From Inia geoffrensis (taxonomy: Eukaryota; Chordata; Mammalia; Artiodactyla; Iniidae): 64,000 bases of DNA. The stretch covers positions 67,550,784 through 67,614,783 of the forward strand of contig CM070910.1 of NCBI GenBank assembly GCA_036417435.1. Reading direction: 5' to 3'. Both the position numbers and the translations under genes were made by a program. Position 1 is the stretch's first letter. Every line of letters begins with the position of its first letter. The notes beneath the pieces are model-generated. The model ran no database searches, was not told the DNA's origin, and was given only the letters and a program-made list of their open reading frames with translations. Shown piece by piece: positions 48,708 to 60,204 of the stretch.

Positions 48708-48818
48708 TTTCTTCTTGGCCGCACTGCCCAGCATGTGGGATCTTAGTTCTCGAACCCGTGCCCCCTGCGGTGGAAGCATAGAGTTAGAGTCCTAACCACT
48801 GGACCGCAAAGGAATTCC
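48708..48818 (-). mobile_element. CHR-type SINE, short form, degraded
   Basis: 'GGCCGCACTGCCCAGC' to 'GGACCGCAAAGGAATTCC'. Flanks 'GTTCCCATCTT' and 'GGTCCCATCTT' look like a target duplication. Confidence 0.85.
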
Positions 48819-48949
48819 TGTAAGGTCCCATCTTAAACTTGCATAAACTCCAACTTTGCTGAAAGTTAGTGTTGAACTTTATCATATGCCCTTCCTATGC
48901 AGATGTTGAGATGATCATATTTTTTCTTTTCTAATCTAGCATGAAATAT

Positions 48950-50160
48950 ACTAATTTTTATTTAGTAGACTATTATTGGATCAGTTTTAGATTTACAGAA
49001 AAATTAGGAAGTACAGAGAATCCCCATATGTCACCCTACACCCCCCAGTTTTCGCTGCTGTTAATATCTTACGATAATTTCTTATAATTAATGAAAAAAT
49101 TGATACATTATTATTATTATTTTTTTTTTTTTTTGTGGTACGCGGGCCTCTCACTGTTATGGCTTCTCCTGTTGCGGAGCACAGGCTCAGCGGCCATGGC
49201 TCACGGGCCCAGCAGCTCTGCGGCATGTGGGATCTTCCTGGACCGGGGCACGAACCCGTGTCCCCTGCATTGGCAGGCAGACTCTCATCCACTGCGCCAC
49301 CAGGGAAGCCCCAATACATTATTATTAATTGAAGTCCATAGTTTATTCAGATTTCCTTTATTTTTACCCAATATCTATCCTTATTTTTGTTTCAGGACAC
49401 CATATTACATTTAGTTGTCATGTCTTCTTGGGCTCTTCTCGACTGTGGCATTTTCTCTCATTCCTTGTTTTTGGTGTCCTTAGCAGTTTTGAGGAGTACT
49501 AGACAGGTATATTGTAGGATGCTCCTCTAATTAGAATTTGATGTTTATCTCATCATTAGACTGAGGTTATGGGTTTTGGGAAGATCAAAGGTAAAGTTCC
49601 ATTTTCATCATATCATATCAAGAGTACATATTATCAACATGATTTATGACTGTTGATGCTGGCATGAACCTTTGACTGAAGTAATGTTTGTCAGGTTTCT
49701 TCACCATAAAGTTAGCCCCCCACCCAATTCCATACTCTGCTCTTTGGAAATAAGTCACAGTGCACAGCCCTCATTTGAGGAGTGGGAAATTAGGCCCTGC
49801 CTGCTTTAGAGTGGAGTATCAACATAATTTATTTGGAATTCTGCATGGAAGATTTGTTTCTTCTCCATTTACTAATTTACTTATATCAGTGTGGACCATG
49901 TATGTTTATTTTATGCTTTGGGTTATAATCCAGTACTACTTTAATTTGTTGCTCAAATTGTTCCAGCTTTGGCTATTGAAAACTCTTTCAGTTGGTTCTA
50001 GTGCCTCTTTGACATAACTCTGTTAGTTTCTTTCTTTTTTTTTTTTTTTTGACACTTCCTTACTATCTTGCACTGTAAGATGCTCCATGTTCATCTTGTG
50101 CATTTTCTGCCCTTGTCTTAGAATCAGCCATTTCTTCAAGAAACCCTGGTCCATCCTAAT
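48950..50160 (-). mobile_element. Old L1 3' region, antisense, split by a SINE
   Basis: 'AGTTTTAGATTTACAGAAAA', 'ATGTCACCCTACACCCC', then after the SINE 'GTTGTCATGTCTTCTTGGGC' and 'GGTTTCTTCACCATAAAGTT'. Continuous L1M-type 3' text. Confidence 0.7.
49117..49313 (-). mobile_element. CHR-type SINE, ~200-base form, nested in L1
   Basis: 'CGCGGGCCTCTCACTGTTAT' to 'CCACCAGGGAAGCCCC', with a short internal deletion near 49188. Duplication ATACATTATTATTA at 49103-49116 and 49314-49327. Confidence 0.95.
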
Positions 50161-50839
50161 GGAGAATAGTATTAGAAGCCAAGATATGGATACTCGTGCT
50201 TATTGCTACTTTGCTGGTGGAGCAAAAAAATAGTACATATGTGTCTACTAACTGATGTATATACATATACCTGTAAATATTTCTGTATATAATCATCTGT
50301 ATCTATGTTAAGTTAAATGTGAGTTCTTACTGATGTCCTCAACTATAATCCATTAACCACAGGGATCATTTTTAGTGTGTTCTCTTGCTTTTCTGTAACC
50401 TTCCACTTCAGTAGCAAGAAACCTGGCTCCCACCATCTACCACCCATCTATTTAAATTGTTCACTTCCAATATACACATGTAACGGTATCAGAACTAACA
50501 ACTCATACCCTGCTGGGAAGCAACTTTATCAACCAGAAGACAGCACTTATATGAATTGAGTTTTTAATGCTATACTATCCTACCATTTTTGGGGATAAAT
50601 CTTACTTGTCCGTAGTGTATTTTTGTTTTTGTTTTTTGTTTAATGTCTTGCTGGCTGCAGCTGGCTAATTTTTTTTAAAGGCTATTTCTATGTTCATAAG
50701 AAAGATTGACTTATAGTTTTCCTGTCTTGTAATTTTCCTGTTTTGCCCTGTCTTTGCCCAGTTTTGATGTCTAGACTATACTAACCTAATAAACATATTT
50801 GTCTCTCAGCCTTCTTTTTTTCCTATATGTTGTCTGGAA

Positions 50840-51720
50840 TAGATTGTGGTTTATCTGTTCTTTGAAGGTATGATAGGATTCACCTGTAAAACTGGGTTTA
50901 GTAGTTTCTTTATGAGTAGATTAATTACTGTATCAAATAATTTAATCCTCCTAGATGTGTACATATTTTCTGTTTCTTCTTCAGTCAGTTTTGGCAAGTT
51001 ACATTTTTCTAAAAAACTATCCATTTCATTGAACTTTCAAATATATCTTGTTAATAACTTAATCTCTGCTATATGTGAAGCTGTCACTCCTTTTTTATTC
51101 CTAATGTTTGTGCCTTCTTTCTTTTTCTTTATTAGTTTTGCCAGGCATATGCCTATTTGATTTGTCTTTTCAAAGAGCCAGTGTTTATTCATCTTTATAG
51201 TGTTTGTTTCTTTTTATTAATTTCTCTTTTTTATGTGATTCTTTCCTTCAGTTTACTTTGTTCTTTTTCTTGAGTTGGATGTCGACCTCAATATTTTGTA
51301 TTCTTTTCCTATAAATTTATTTAATGCTATAAATTTTCCTCTAAAAGTACTATTTTGATTGTACCCCACACATATTTTGTTCTGTGGTGTATTCATTGTT
51401 ATTTAGTTCTATGTATTTCCCAGTTTCCATTAATGTTTGTTCTTTGACCTATGTTTGTAAATTTCCAAAGGAATTGGGAAATTTGAAAATGCACTGTTAA
51501 TTTCAAATTTTACTGATAAAAGCACTTTTATGAAATTTGTTGAAACTTACTCTATTATGATATATTGTCAGTTTTTATAAATATGCTTGAAAGTAATAAG
51601 TTCTTTTACTGTAGGTAATATATCAATAAAAATCATCAAATCAAACCTGTCAATTTTGTGTTCAGAGCTGTATCTTTAAATCTCTTTAACTGCTTTATTA
51701 GCAGAGAAGGGTGTGTTAAA
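50840..51720 (-). mobile_element. Old L1 ORF2 fragment, antisense
   Basis: 'TTTGCCAGGCATATGCC' context, 'TTCAAAGAGCCAGTGTTTA', 'TAAATTTTCCTCTAAAAGTA' and 'GTTCTATGTATTTCCCAG' read as antisense ORF2. Confidence 0.8.
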
Positions 51721-52648
51721 ACCTCTGTTGTGACTGCTTACCTGTATCAGACAAGGTCCAATCAGGAGACAAAAACCACATGGTAATTTGAAAAGAGAAA
51801 GCTTAGTATAAAGAATTATTAACAGAGGTTGGAATAACTGGGAATTGGTTAGTAAAGAGTTAAAGATAACCCTAAGGAATGTAGGAATAGCAGATATAAG
51901 GATCAGCCACCACCTTTAGGGCTGAGATAGATCATCCAAAGAAGAGCTGTCTCCCCCTCATTGGAAAGAGTGTGGCCAGGGCTAATTGGATGGTGGAGAA
52001 GTTGCTAAGTGCCTTTCTAGTGACCTTCCTTTGAATCTGGTCAGGAGGTGCATGGGGAAGCTCCTGGATGCTGCTGGCTGTCAGGTGCTGTGGGATCCAA
52101 GAGTTGGAGAAGCTACCCTCTCCATGAGCCTAGCAGGAGAAAGCTGTGTCCGGCAGGAGCCCATTGTAATAGCAACCTTACGTATAGGAGGCAAGCATGC
52201 AGAAAAATTGTGCCCTTGCAGGAACCTAGTGCTGGAGAAACTGTCTACTACTGGAACTGAATGCTGGAGAAAGCTTGCCCTGCAGGAGTCTGGCTAGCCA
52301 GGCACACTGAAACTAGGAGGAGAAACTGGCTTCCTTTCCATTCTCCCTCCAGCACTCTCCAGTGACAAGGCTGTATGTAGCACCAGTTAGCAAAAGAGAA
52401 ATATTTGCAAGGCCTACCTCCGTTATCACTCAGGGTAGATATGGAATAAAGAGACATCATAATTGCCACAGTTCCTTTAACTTTATGTATAGTACATAGT
52501 GAGAAACCACACATATTCTTTTGACAACTTCTTTATGTTACTATGTATATATATTATTCTCAGAAACAGTTTTGAAGATCTCATAATGCTACATCTGATG
52601 TGACTAAGAAATGGTCACTTTCTCTTAAATTTATAAGTAATTTATATA

Positions 52649-52668
52649 TTTATTTATTTATTTATTTG
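52649..52668. repeat. (TTTA)n simple repeat
   Basis: Five tandem TTTA units in unique intron sequence. Confidence 0.85.
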
Positions 52669-53759
52669 GTGATAGGGGCCTAGGTTTGGAGACAAAGATC
52701 CCATGAACAGTTGGAGAAAATTTAAGACAGATGAGGAACAAAAGATCCAGGGTTTGTTAGATCTTTTGTATTTCCCAGTTTTAATTTACCAAGACAAGTA
52801 GAATCTTTTTTTAGTAGTAAAAACTAAAACTGTGTGAAATGGTATGCAGTGAAAGCTTTGATCTGTTTGATCAGTTTAACCAAATCATCTTATTAACCAA
52901 ATCTTTAGATTAATTGATCTCCATTTTGTAAAAAACCCATTGACTGATGCTCCCTTCTCCATGTGACACTTTACAGCTAGGAGTTGATTACCGTCAGGAA
53001 GCCTATGAGTTTCTGCTCCATCAGTTGAGTTTTGCTTTACCAAGAGTCAGTTGTGTTATTTGCCAAATGTGATTATGCCATTTGTGCCTTTTGTAGTTAT
53101 TGCACAAGCTATATTGTAACAGTTGATTAATCAACTCAGCTATTTGGAAAACATGGGGAATGTGGGGAATGAAGAAAAAAGATACACATATACCTTAATT
53201 TTATTTAAAGGAATAATATATAAATTGTATTTGTTGTGGTAGAACCACGACCTTTTCTTTGAGTATACATCCAATGGTTAGAGTTCTGACTTCTTTCTTG
53301 CACACCCATGAGACGTTGCTTATGATTTCCTGCACTTTCTTCATTAGAGTAAGAAATTCGATACTTCTGAGTCAGTCAGAGTACAGACTAGATTTTCTTT
53401 TCCAGTATTTTGGATTATCTCACCCTTACTTGATTTGGCAGCAACTGTAAGCGTCTTGCTACTCGCCTTTTAGTCTTTCCAGAACACTCAGCCTAGTTTT
53501 CACTGGAAAATAACTCCCTTTGATAATGTAATCTTTCATCATACTACTACTTAGAAAAATAAGGAAATAAACATAATTGGGTTTGATAATAAATGCACCT
53601 GGTTGTTGGTAAGTGAATATCTCAGTTGGTGGGAGCAGAAGTGTGCAGGCACAGGTAGCCTTAGTGACCCCAAGGAGCCACAGTGGCCATAGTTCTTTGA
53701 CCATAGGCAACATTCATGTATTTTACGGGCAGAATGGAGAATGTCAAATAAGTCAGATT

Positions 53760-54010
53760 TTTTTTTTTTTACTGCTTTGGATTCTTACATTGCTACTAGT
53801 CTTGCTGCTACAAACAGTGCTACATTGAATATTCTGGTATACACATTTTTGTAATCATGTGCTTGTATATCTGTAGAGCAAATTATTAGATATGAAATTG
53901 TTGGGTCAAAGAGTGTGTGCATTTAGAAACTTGATAGCTACTGCCATATTGCCTCCATAGCGCTTGTACCAGTATACACATGATGTATTAGAGTATATAC
54001 ATCACTCTTT
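53760..54010 (-). repeat. Old LINE relic, antisense
   Basis: 'GCTGCTACAAACAGTGCTAC', 'ATTGTTGGGTCAAAGAGTGT' and 'TATTGCCTCCATAGCGC' resemble antisense L1 3' text, well decayed. Confidence 0.5.
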
Positions 54011-54464
54011 TCCCACACCTTTACCAACCTAGTATAGTATCGAACTCTTTGCTCTTTGCCCATCTTACTCCCTTATTGGTGAAGACACGTGTGTCTAGAG
54101 TCCCCAAGATCACCACCAGATTTGATGATTTGCTAAGAGGACTCACAGAACTCACCATGTAGTTGCACTTTTATGATAGTTGGCTTATTTAAATATATAA
54201 GTTAATTTATATTTTGGTCTACTTTATAAAATTAACATCATTTACTTTGTGGCATGGGTTAACCATATCAGCAAGTTTAAGATTTTTGTTTTCTAGTTTT
54301 AGCTTTTGGAAAATGTTAGATATTAAAAAAAAAAAAAAAACAATAGAGTGAACATTGTCAGTGTGTCCAAATTTGAAAGTTGTCTTTTAACTTAAAGCTA
54401 AGTTTAGTCTCTGAATTGTGAGGTTGATTTTAACAGTGGAGAATATTTATATTTAATACTTTAG

Positions 54465-54492
54465 ATGGCGACTATCAAAAAGAAATAGGATC
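54465..54492 (+). promoter_or_regulatory. CASP8AP2: 5' UTR part of CASP8AP2 exon 2 with an upstream ORF
   Basis: The exon begins after TACTTTAG. Its first three bases are an ATG followed by G. It opens a 7-codon frame (M-A-T-I-K-K-K) that stops with TAG at 54486-54488, four bases before the main ATG at 54493. If the acceptor is right, scanning ribosomes meet this ATG first. Confidence 0.6.
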
Positions 54493-54547
54493 ATGGCAGC
54501 AGATGATGACAATGGTGATGGAACAAGTTTATTTGATGTCTTTTCTG
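54493..54547 (+). CDS. CASP8AP2: CASP8AP2 first coding exon (residues 1-18)
   Basis: The start ATG has A at -3 and G at +4, a strong context. It is followed by M-A-A-D-D-D-N-G-D-G-T-S-L-F-D-V-F-S, the start I know for CASP8AP2. The exon ends after one base of codon 19, before GTAAGA. The acidic start precedes the part of the protein that binds LSM11. The next exon supplies the last two bases of the split Ala codon, which supports both borders. Confidence 0.93.
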
Positions 54548-54608
54548 GTAAGAGCATATTTTAATTGTCTTTCTAAGTTTACTTATTTATTTATTACTTT
54601 TTTCTTTA

Positions 54609-54630
54609 AACACACACACACACACACAAA
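54609..54630. repeat. (CA)n microsatellite
   Basis: About ten CA units roughly 60 bases after the CASP8AP2 first coding exon; likely variable in length. Confidence 0.9.
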
Positions 54631-54874
54631 ATTTTTTCCTGACCCATTTGATACTAAGTTGTATACATTATGGTCCTTTACCTCCAAATACTTCAGTGGG
54701 TATGTCACAAGAAAAAGTTGGTTTTCTTACATAAGAACAGCATAATTATCAATTTCAGTAAATTTAACACTAATACTGTAATTTTATTTAATCTACCATC
54801 TTTATACCAATTTTACCAGTTAACCCAATAATGTCCTTTATTATTGTGATTGGATTTAGATCTACCATTTTATT

Positions 54875-55226
54875 TTATTTTTACAAATTAATTAGTTATT
54901 GTTTGGTTGCATTCAGTCTTCGTTGCTGCCTGTGGGCTTTCTCTAGTTGAGGCGAGCGGGGACTTCTCTTCGTTGCAGTGCTCAGGCTTCCCATTGCGGT
55001 GGCTTCTCTTGTTGCAGAGCGTGGGCTCTAGGCGTGTGGACTTCAGTAGTTGTGGTACGCGGGCTCAGTAGTTGTGGCTCATAGGCTCTGGAGCGCAGGC
55101 TCAGTAGTTGTGGCTCATGGGCTTAGTTGCTCCGCGGCATGTGGGATCTTCCCAGACCAGGGCTTGAACCCATGTCCCCTGCATGAGGAGACGGATTCTT
55201 AACTACTGCGCCACCAGGCAAGCCCC
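54875..55226 (-). mobile_element. CHR-type SINE, long form
   Basis: 'GGTTGCATTCAGTCTTCG' to 'GCGCCACCAGGCAAGCCCC'. Flanks 'TCTACCATTTTA' and 'TCTATCATTTTA' are an imperfect duplication. Confidence 0.93.
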
Positions 55227-55249
55227 TCTATCATTTTAAAATTTTAGTT

Positions 55250-56460
55250 TGTCTCATTAGTTTTTGTTCTCTCTGATTTTCTTGCCTTCTTTCAAATATT
55301 ATTTGAATATATTTTAGAATTCCATTCTAATTTATATATTAGCTTTTTGGCTACACCTCTGCATTATTTTTTATAATTGGTTTCTGAAGGGATTGCAATA
55401 TACATCTTTAACATTTTGCAGTCTACTTATTTAAATGTAAGAATCTTTTTATGTAAGTTGTATAATCTTGTACATATTGTGTTTAACCTCCATCCATCCC
55501 TTTATGTTAAAGATGTCATGAACCCCTTGATACAGTGCTGTAATTTTTATTTTAAACTGTTGTATGTATCTTAAAGAAATTAAGAGGAGTTAAAAGCAAT
55601 TAAGATGAAATATTAGTCTTTTATATTTACTCAGTTATTTACCAGTTTTGTCCTTCTAGGATCTAGTATCATTTTCCTCCCCATTGTCTCTTTTCTTCTG
55701 GGACTCCGGATATATAGTATGTGAGAACTTTTGATATACTATAAGTTAGTAAGATTGTTCTCTCTCTCTTTTTTTAATCTTTTTCTCTCTGTTTTTCCAT
55801 TTGAATAATTTATTGATCTATCTTCAAGCTTACTGGCTCTTCTGTTGAATTTTTTACATTAGATATTGTACTTTCAGTTTTAGGATTTTCATTTGGTTCT
55901 TGTAGTTGTTTTTATTTCTCTACCAAGATTTCCAATGAGTAATTTTGCATTGCATTCTGGACATCGTAAATGTTATAGAGACATTGGATTCTGTTATATT
56001 CCTCTGAAAAGTGCTGGTGTTTTTAATTTTAGCAGGTATTTATCTTGACTGAACTTAATCTTCTGTCTTCCCTGTGGTGAACAGCAGCTGAAATCTCTGT
56101 TCAGCTTTCTTTAGCTTTAGCTGGACTTTTGAGAGTTCTAACCTTTACATGTGTAATTTGGGGGTCACTCAGATTTGGTTACAATTTGAGGAGTCCTCTC
56201 TGTGGCACTCTGGATTTCCTCTTTCTAGTTGCTGTTATCACCCCCAAAGCGTTTTCTCTGTTTCTTTAAGCTATCAGGACTAGAAGTTTCCATCTGAGTT
56301 TTCACTGCCAAGTGTGGCTCCAGCTAGAGCCTGTCATTCCACAAAAACTTGTAATAAAAGGGGGATAGGGAATTCATGCAGTGCTGTTTTCTTCTTTCAG
56401 TTGTCATCTCCTCTCCAGTTTTTGCCTGCTTTAGATTGCTCTTTAGTTCTTCAGATTACT
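55250..56460 (-). mobile_element. Old L1 fragment, antisense (upstream region)
   Basis: 'AGCTTTTTGGCTACACCTCT', 'GATTGCAATATACATCTTTA', 'TCTATCTTCAAGCTTACTGG' and 'TTTTCATTTGGTTCTTGTAG' follow the order of old L1 sequence. Confidence 0.65.
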
Positions 56461-56590
56461 TTTTTTTTCTTTTTTCTTTTGTTAATTTAGGTACAATTTA
56501 TATATAACATTATAGTAGTTTCAGATGTACAATGTAATAATTACATGTTTGTATATATTGCGAAATCACAATAAGTCTAGTGGTAGAGCG
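56461..56590 (-). mobile_element. L1 3' fragment, antisense
   Basis: Poly-T start, 'AATTTAGGTACAATTTATAT', 'GTTTCAGATGTACAATG'. Confidence 0.6.
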
Positions 56591-56704
56591 TTGACTGCAG
56601 ATAGCTTTTAATATTTTGTTTAGAGTTTATAGTTTTTGCAGGAAGATTGTTCTGATAGAAACTATTCTGCTATTATTGGAGTTGTAACCTTACTAGCGTG
56701 GGGT

Positions 56705-56865
56705 TTTTTTCTTCTTTTTTTTTATATTTGAATTTTATTTTATTTTATATTTTTATACAGCAGGTTCTTATTAGTTATCAATTTTATACATACTGGTGTA
56801 TATATGTTAATCCCAATCTCCCAGTTCATCCCACCACCACCACCCCGATACCTGCCCGTACTAGC
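56705..56865 (-). mobile_element. L1 3' end, antisense, short
   Basis: 'TTTATACAGCAGGTTCTTAT', 'TAGTTATCAATTTTATAC', 'CCCAATCTCCCAGTTCATCC': a 5'-truncated young-looking L1 3' end about 210 bases before a CASP8AP2 exon. Confidence 0.8.
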
Positions 56866-57077
56866 TTGTTTTTGAAAGTGAGTTTTTAAGTCTAAACCTG
56901 TGTACTAAGATGTGTGTGTTTATAAGGATGTACAAAAGCTTCTAAACAATTTTCTTTTTTGACACTGGACTAATAAATAATAAAGTCTTTCTTTTTCTGG
57001 TCCTTCAGAGTCAGAATTGAAAAACTCCACTAAGTGCATAGAGTCAGTTTTAACTAGTCTTTGATTTTTTTTTGCAG

Positions 57078-57146
57078 CTTCTCCTCTTAAAAATAATGAT
57101 GAAGGTTCTTTGGACATATATGCTGGGTTGGACAGTGCTGTTTCTG
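57078..57146 (+). CDS. CASP8AP2: CASP8AP2 second coding exon (residues 19-41)
   Basis: A 69-base exon between a T-rich tract ending TTTGCAG and the donor TCTG|GTATGT. It encodes (A)-S-P-L-K-N-N-D-E-G-S-L-D-I-Y-A-G-L-D-S-A-V-S with split codons at both ends (phase 1), consistent with the flanking exons. This short acidic segment lies before the LDLY motif. An antisense SINE (57363-57573) lies about 215 bases downstream. Confidence 0.93.
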
Positions 57147-57362
57147 GTATGTAAATTCTATAATAAAATACTTTCGTTTTGTTTGGTCAGTCTGTTGGAA
57201 GTGTTTATTTTGTTGTTAACAATTCCTGGAGTAACTCATAGCTCCTCAACAATCTGCCTTTTCTTTGAAATCATTGTACTCAGGTAATTATTTTTTTGCC
57301 CAAAGCTTGATCAATAAAATGAACTAGCCTTTAGGTTTGTTTTTCATCTAGGTCTCAGATTT

Positions 57363-57573
57363 TTTTTTTTTTTTTTTTTTTGTGGTACGTGGGCTTCTCA
57401 CTGTTGTGGCCTCTCCCGTTGCGGAGCACAGGCTCCGGACGCGCAGGCTCAGCGGCCATGGCTCACGGGCCCAGCCGCTCCGCGGCATGTGGGATCTTCC
57501 CAGACCGGGCCACGAACCCGTGTCCCCTTCATCGGCAGGCGGACTCTCAACCACTGCGCCACCAGGGAAGCCC
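57363..57573 (-). mobile_element. CHR-type SINE, ~200-base form
   Basis: Intact copy with long poly-T and end 'CCACCAGGGAAGCCC'. Perfect 15-base duplication CTAGGTCTCAGATTT at 57348-57362 and 57574-57588. Confidence 0.97.
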
Positions 57574-58847
57574 CTAGGTCTCAGATTTAATTGGACCTTG
57601 TACAAAAATATTTTGTACCATTGAAAACGAAACTGATGATGATTTCTACCTATATTACCACACATACTGTCACAGGCTACATGATATTAGAACTTTTGAA
57701 AAGGGTAGTTACTATAAATATTTTTAAATGTTTCAGTAGGAGTGTGGTATGCCAAGAGTCTAATGACCTGTCCAAATGAGAAAACCTTTCTGTAATCAAA
57801 TCTTCTAAAGCTTCGAACATATGTGATCCTTACACCTGATTTGTTGACAGATTTGTTTTAGGTAAATTGATTTTCCAATTCTAATCTGTGAAATCAGTAT
57901 AGATTTGGATGAAATGCAAGAGATGGAGAATTGTAGAGCCCTTTGGGTAGAGGTAGACAGTACGTCAAAAAGCCTAACACATGTATTTTTCTTTTTATCC
58001 CAGCTTTATTGAGCTATAATTGACATATAACATTAAGTAAGTTTAAGATGTACAGTATATTGATATTATACACTTAAATATTGCAAAATGATTACCACCA
58101 TAGCATTAGCTAATACCTGCATAGCGTCACATGATTACCATCTATTTAAGATCTAGTCTCTTAGCAACTTTTGATCATATAATATAGTCTTATTAACTGT
58201 AATCACTATGCTGTATATTAGATCCCCAGAATTTGCTTGTCTTATAGCTGGAAGTTTGTACTCTTTGATCAACATCTCCTCTTTTCCCCCACCTCCAGCC
58301 CTTGGTAACTATCTTTTTGTGTCTGTTTCTATGCATTTGAATTTTTTAGATTCCACATGTGATATTGTGTAGTATTTGTCTTTCTCTCTCTGACTTATTT
58401 CACTTAGCATAATGCATGCACTCAAGGTTCATCCTTGCTGTCGCAAATAGCAGGGTGTCCTTTTTCATGGCCGAATAATATTCCATTATATATTTATATA
58501 TGCACATATATTTACACACACGCACATGTATACATACATATATGCACCCACATATACCACATCTTTATTCCTTTTTCTGTTGGTGGACGCCTAGGTTGTT
58601 TCCATATCTTAGCTATTGTGAATAATACTGCAGTGAACAGAGGAGTGCAGACATCTGAGATTCAGTTTTTATTTCCTTTGAATATATACGCAGAACTGGG
58701 GTTGCTGGATCATATGATAGTTCTATTTTTAATTTTTTGAGGAACTTCTATACTGTTTTTGATGGTAGCTATACCAATTTAGATTCCCACCAACAGTGTA
58801 CAAGGGTTCCCTTTTTTCCATATCTTCGCTAATACTTATCTGTTTGT

Positions 58848-59013
58848 TTTTTTTTTTTTTTGCTGTACGTGGGCCTCTCACTGTAGTGACCTCTCCCATT
58901 GCGGAGCACAGGCTCTGGACGCGCAGGCTCAGCAGCCATGGCTCACTTCCCGGATTGGGGCACGAATATGTGTCCCTTGCATCGGCAGGAGGACTCTCAA
59001 CCACTGCGCCATT
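58848..59013 (-). mobile_element. CHR-type SINE, ~200-base form, with internal and 3' deletion
   Basis: Poly-T, 'CTCTCCCATTGCGGAGC', missing the middle part before 'TTCCCGGATTGGGGCACG'. Ends abruptly at 'CACTGCGCCATTG'. Confidence 0.9.
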
Positions 59014-59233
59014 GTTTTTCTTTTCTTTTTTTTTTTTTTTGCGGTATGCCAGCCTCTCACTGCTGTGGCCCCTCCCGTTGCAGAGCACAAGCTCTGGACC
59101 CACAGGCTCAGCGGCCATGGCTCACGGGCCCAGCCGCTCTGCAGCATGGGACATCCTCCTGGACCGGGGCACGAACCTGTGTCCCCTGCATTGGCAGGTG
59201 GACTCTCAACCACTGCACCACCAGGGAAACCCG
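59014..59233 (-). mobile_element. CHR-type SINE, ~200-base form, second of a stack
   Basis: Poly-T to 'CCACCAGGGAAACCCG', inserted at the end of the preceding SINE. Confidence 0.93.
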
Positions 59234-59248
59234 CCCTGTTGTATTTTT

Positions 59249-59455
59249 TTTTTTTTTTTTTTGCAGTATGCGGGCCTCTCACTGTTGTGGCCTCTCCCGT
59301 TGCGAAGCACAGGCTCCGGACACGCAGGCTCAGCGGCCATGGCTCACGGGCCCAGCCGCTCCGCGGCACGTGGGATCCTCCCAGACCGGGGCACGAACCC
59401 GTGTCCCCTGCATCGGCAGGCGGACTCTCAACCACTGCGCCACCAGGGGAGCCCA
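59249..59455 (-). mobile_element. CHR-type SINE, ~200-base form, third of a stack
   Basis: Poly-T to 'CCACCAGGGGAGCCCA'. Perfect duplication CCCTGTTGTATTTTT at 59234-59248 and 59456-59470. Confidence 0.96.
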
Positions 59456-59935
59456 CCCTGTTGTATTTTTGATGATAGCCATTCTGATAAGTGTGAGATG
59501 ATACCTCATTGTGGTTTTGATTTGCATTTCCCTGATGATTTGTGATGTTAAGTACCTTTTCATGTTCCTGTTGGCCATTTATGTCTTCTTTGGAAAAATG
59601 TCTATTCAGTTCCTCTGCCCATTTTTTAGTTTTTTTTTGTTGAGTTGTATGAATTCTTTTTATATTTTTGGATATTAACTTCTAATCAGATATATATGTA
59701 TATAAAAATTGCAAGCATTTTCTCCCGTTCCGTAAGTTGTCTTTTTATTTTGTTAATGATTTCCTTTGCTGTGCAGAAAGAAGCCTTTTAATTTGATGTA
59801 GTCCCACTTTTTTATTTTTTGCTTTTGCCTTTGCTCTTGGTGTCAAATTCAGAAAATTATTGCCAAGACCAATGTTCAGAAGCTTACCCCCTATATATTT
59901 TTTTTCTAAGCATTTTATGGTTTCAGGTTTTTTAA

Positions 59936-60204
59936 AAAAAAATTTATTGAAATACAGTTGATTTATAATGTTGTGTTAGTTTCAAGTGTACAGTGAAGTG
60001 GTTCAGTTATACATGTATATATATTCTTTTTTAATATTATTTATTTATTTTGGTCACGGCACACTGCTTGCAGGATCTTAGTTCCATGACCAGGGATTCA
60101 ACCCATGTCTCCTGCAGTGGAAGTGTGAAGTTCTAACCACTGGACCGCCAGAGCATTTCCAACATTCTTTACCATTATAGGTTATTACAAGATATTAAGT
60201 ATGG
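59936..60204 (-). mobile_element. Younger L1 3' end nested in older L1
   Basis: 'TTTATTGAAATACAGTTGAT', 'GTTTCAAGTGTACAGTGAAG', and after the SINE 'ATTATAGGTTATTACAAGAT'. The 'TGGTTTCAGG' and 'TGGTTGCAGG' flanks (about 59919 and 60202) look like its target duplication. Confidence 0.75.
60035..60160 (-). mobile_element. CHR-type SINE, short form, nested in the younger L1
   Basis: 'GGTCACGGCACACTGC' to 'GGACCGCCAGAGCATTTCC'. Confidence 0.87.

Larger units (their letters stand above)
37575..54464 (+). other. CASP8AP2: CASP8AP2 first intron, repeat-packed
   Basis: About 16.9 kb between the CpG-island donor and exon 2. L1, L2, SINE and hAT relics cover much of it (listed separately). Parts without a recognised element include 37861-38400, 38630-39150, 41220-42260, 44000-44600, 45420-47360 (probably old repeat at 46370-46720), 51730-53750 (possible old repeat near 51750-51900; TTTA repeats at 52649-52668) and 54010-54460. 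No coding exon is recognised. Confidence 0.7.

Noticed and set aside
58796..59545. Open frames of 249, 200, 175 and 135 codons on both strands
   Set aside because: They lie wholly in three stacked SINEs and L1. CpG- and GC-rich SINE text gives long open frames in several registers, and the same peptides recur at every SINE in the window.
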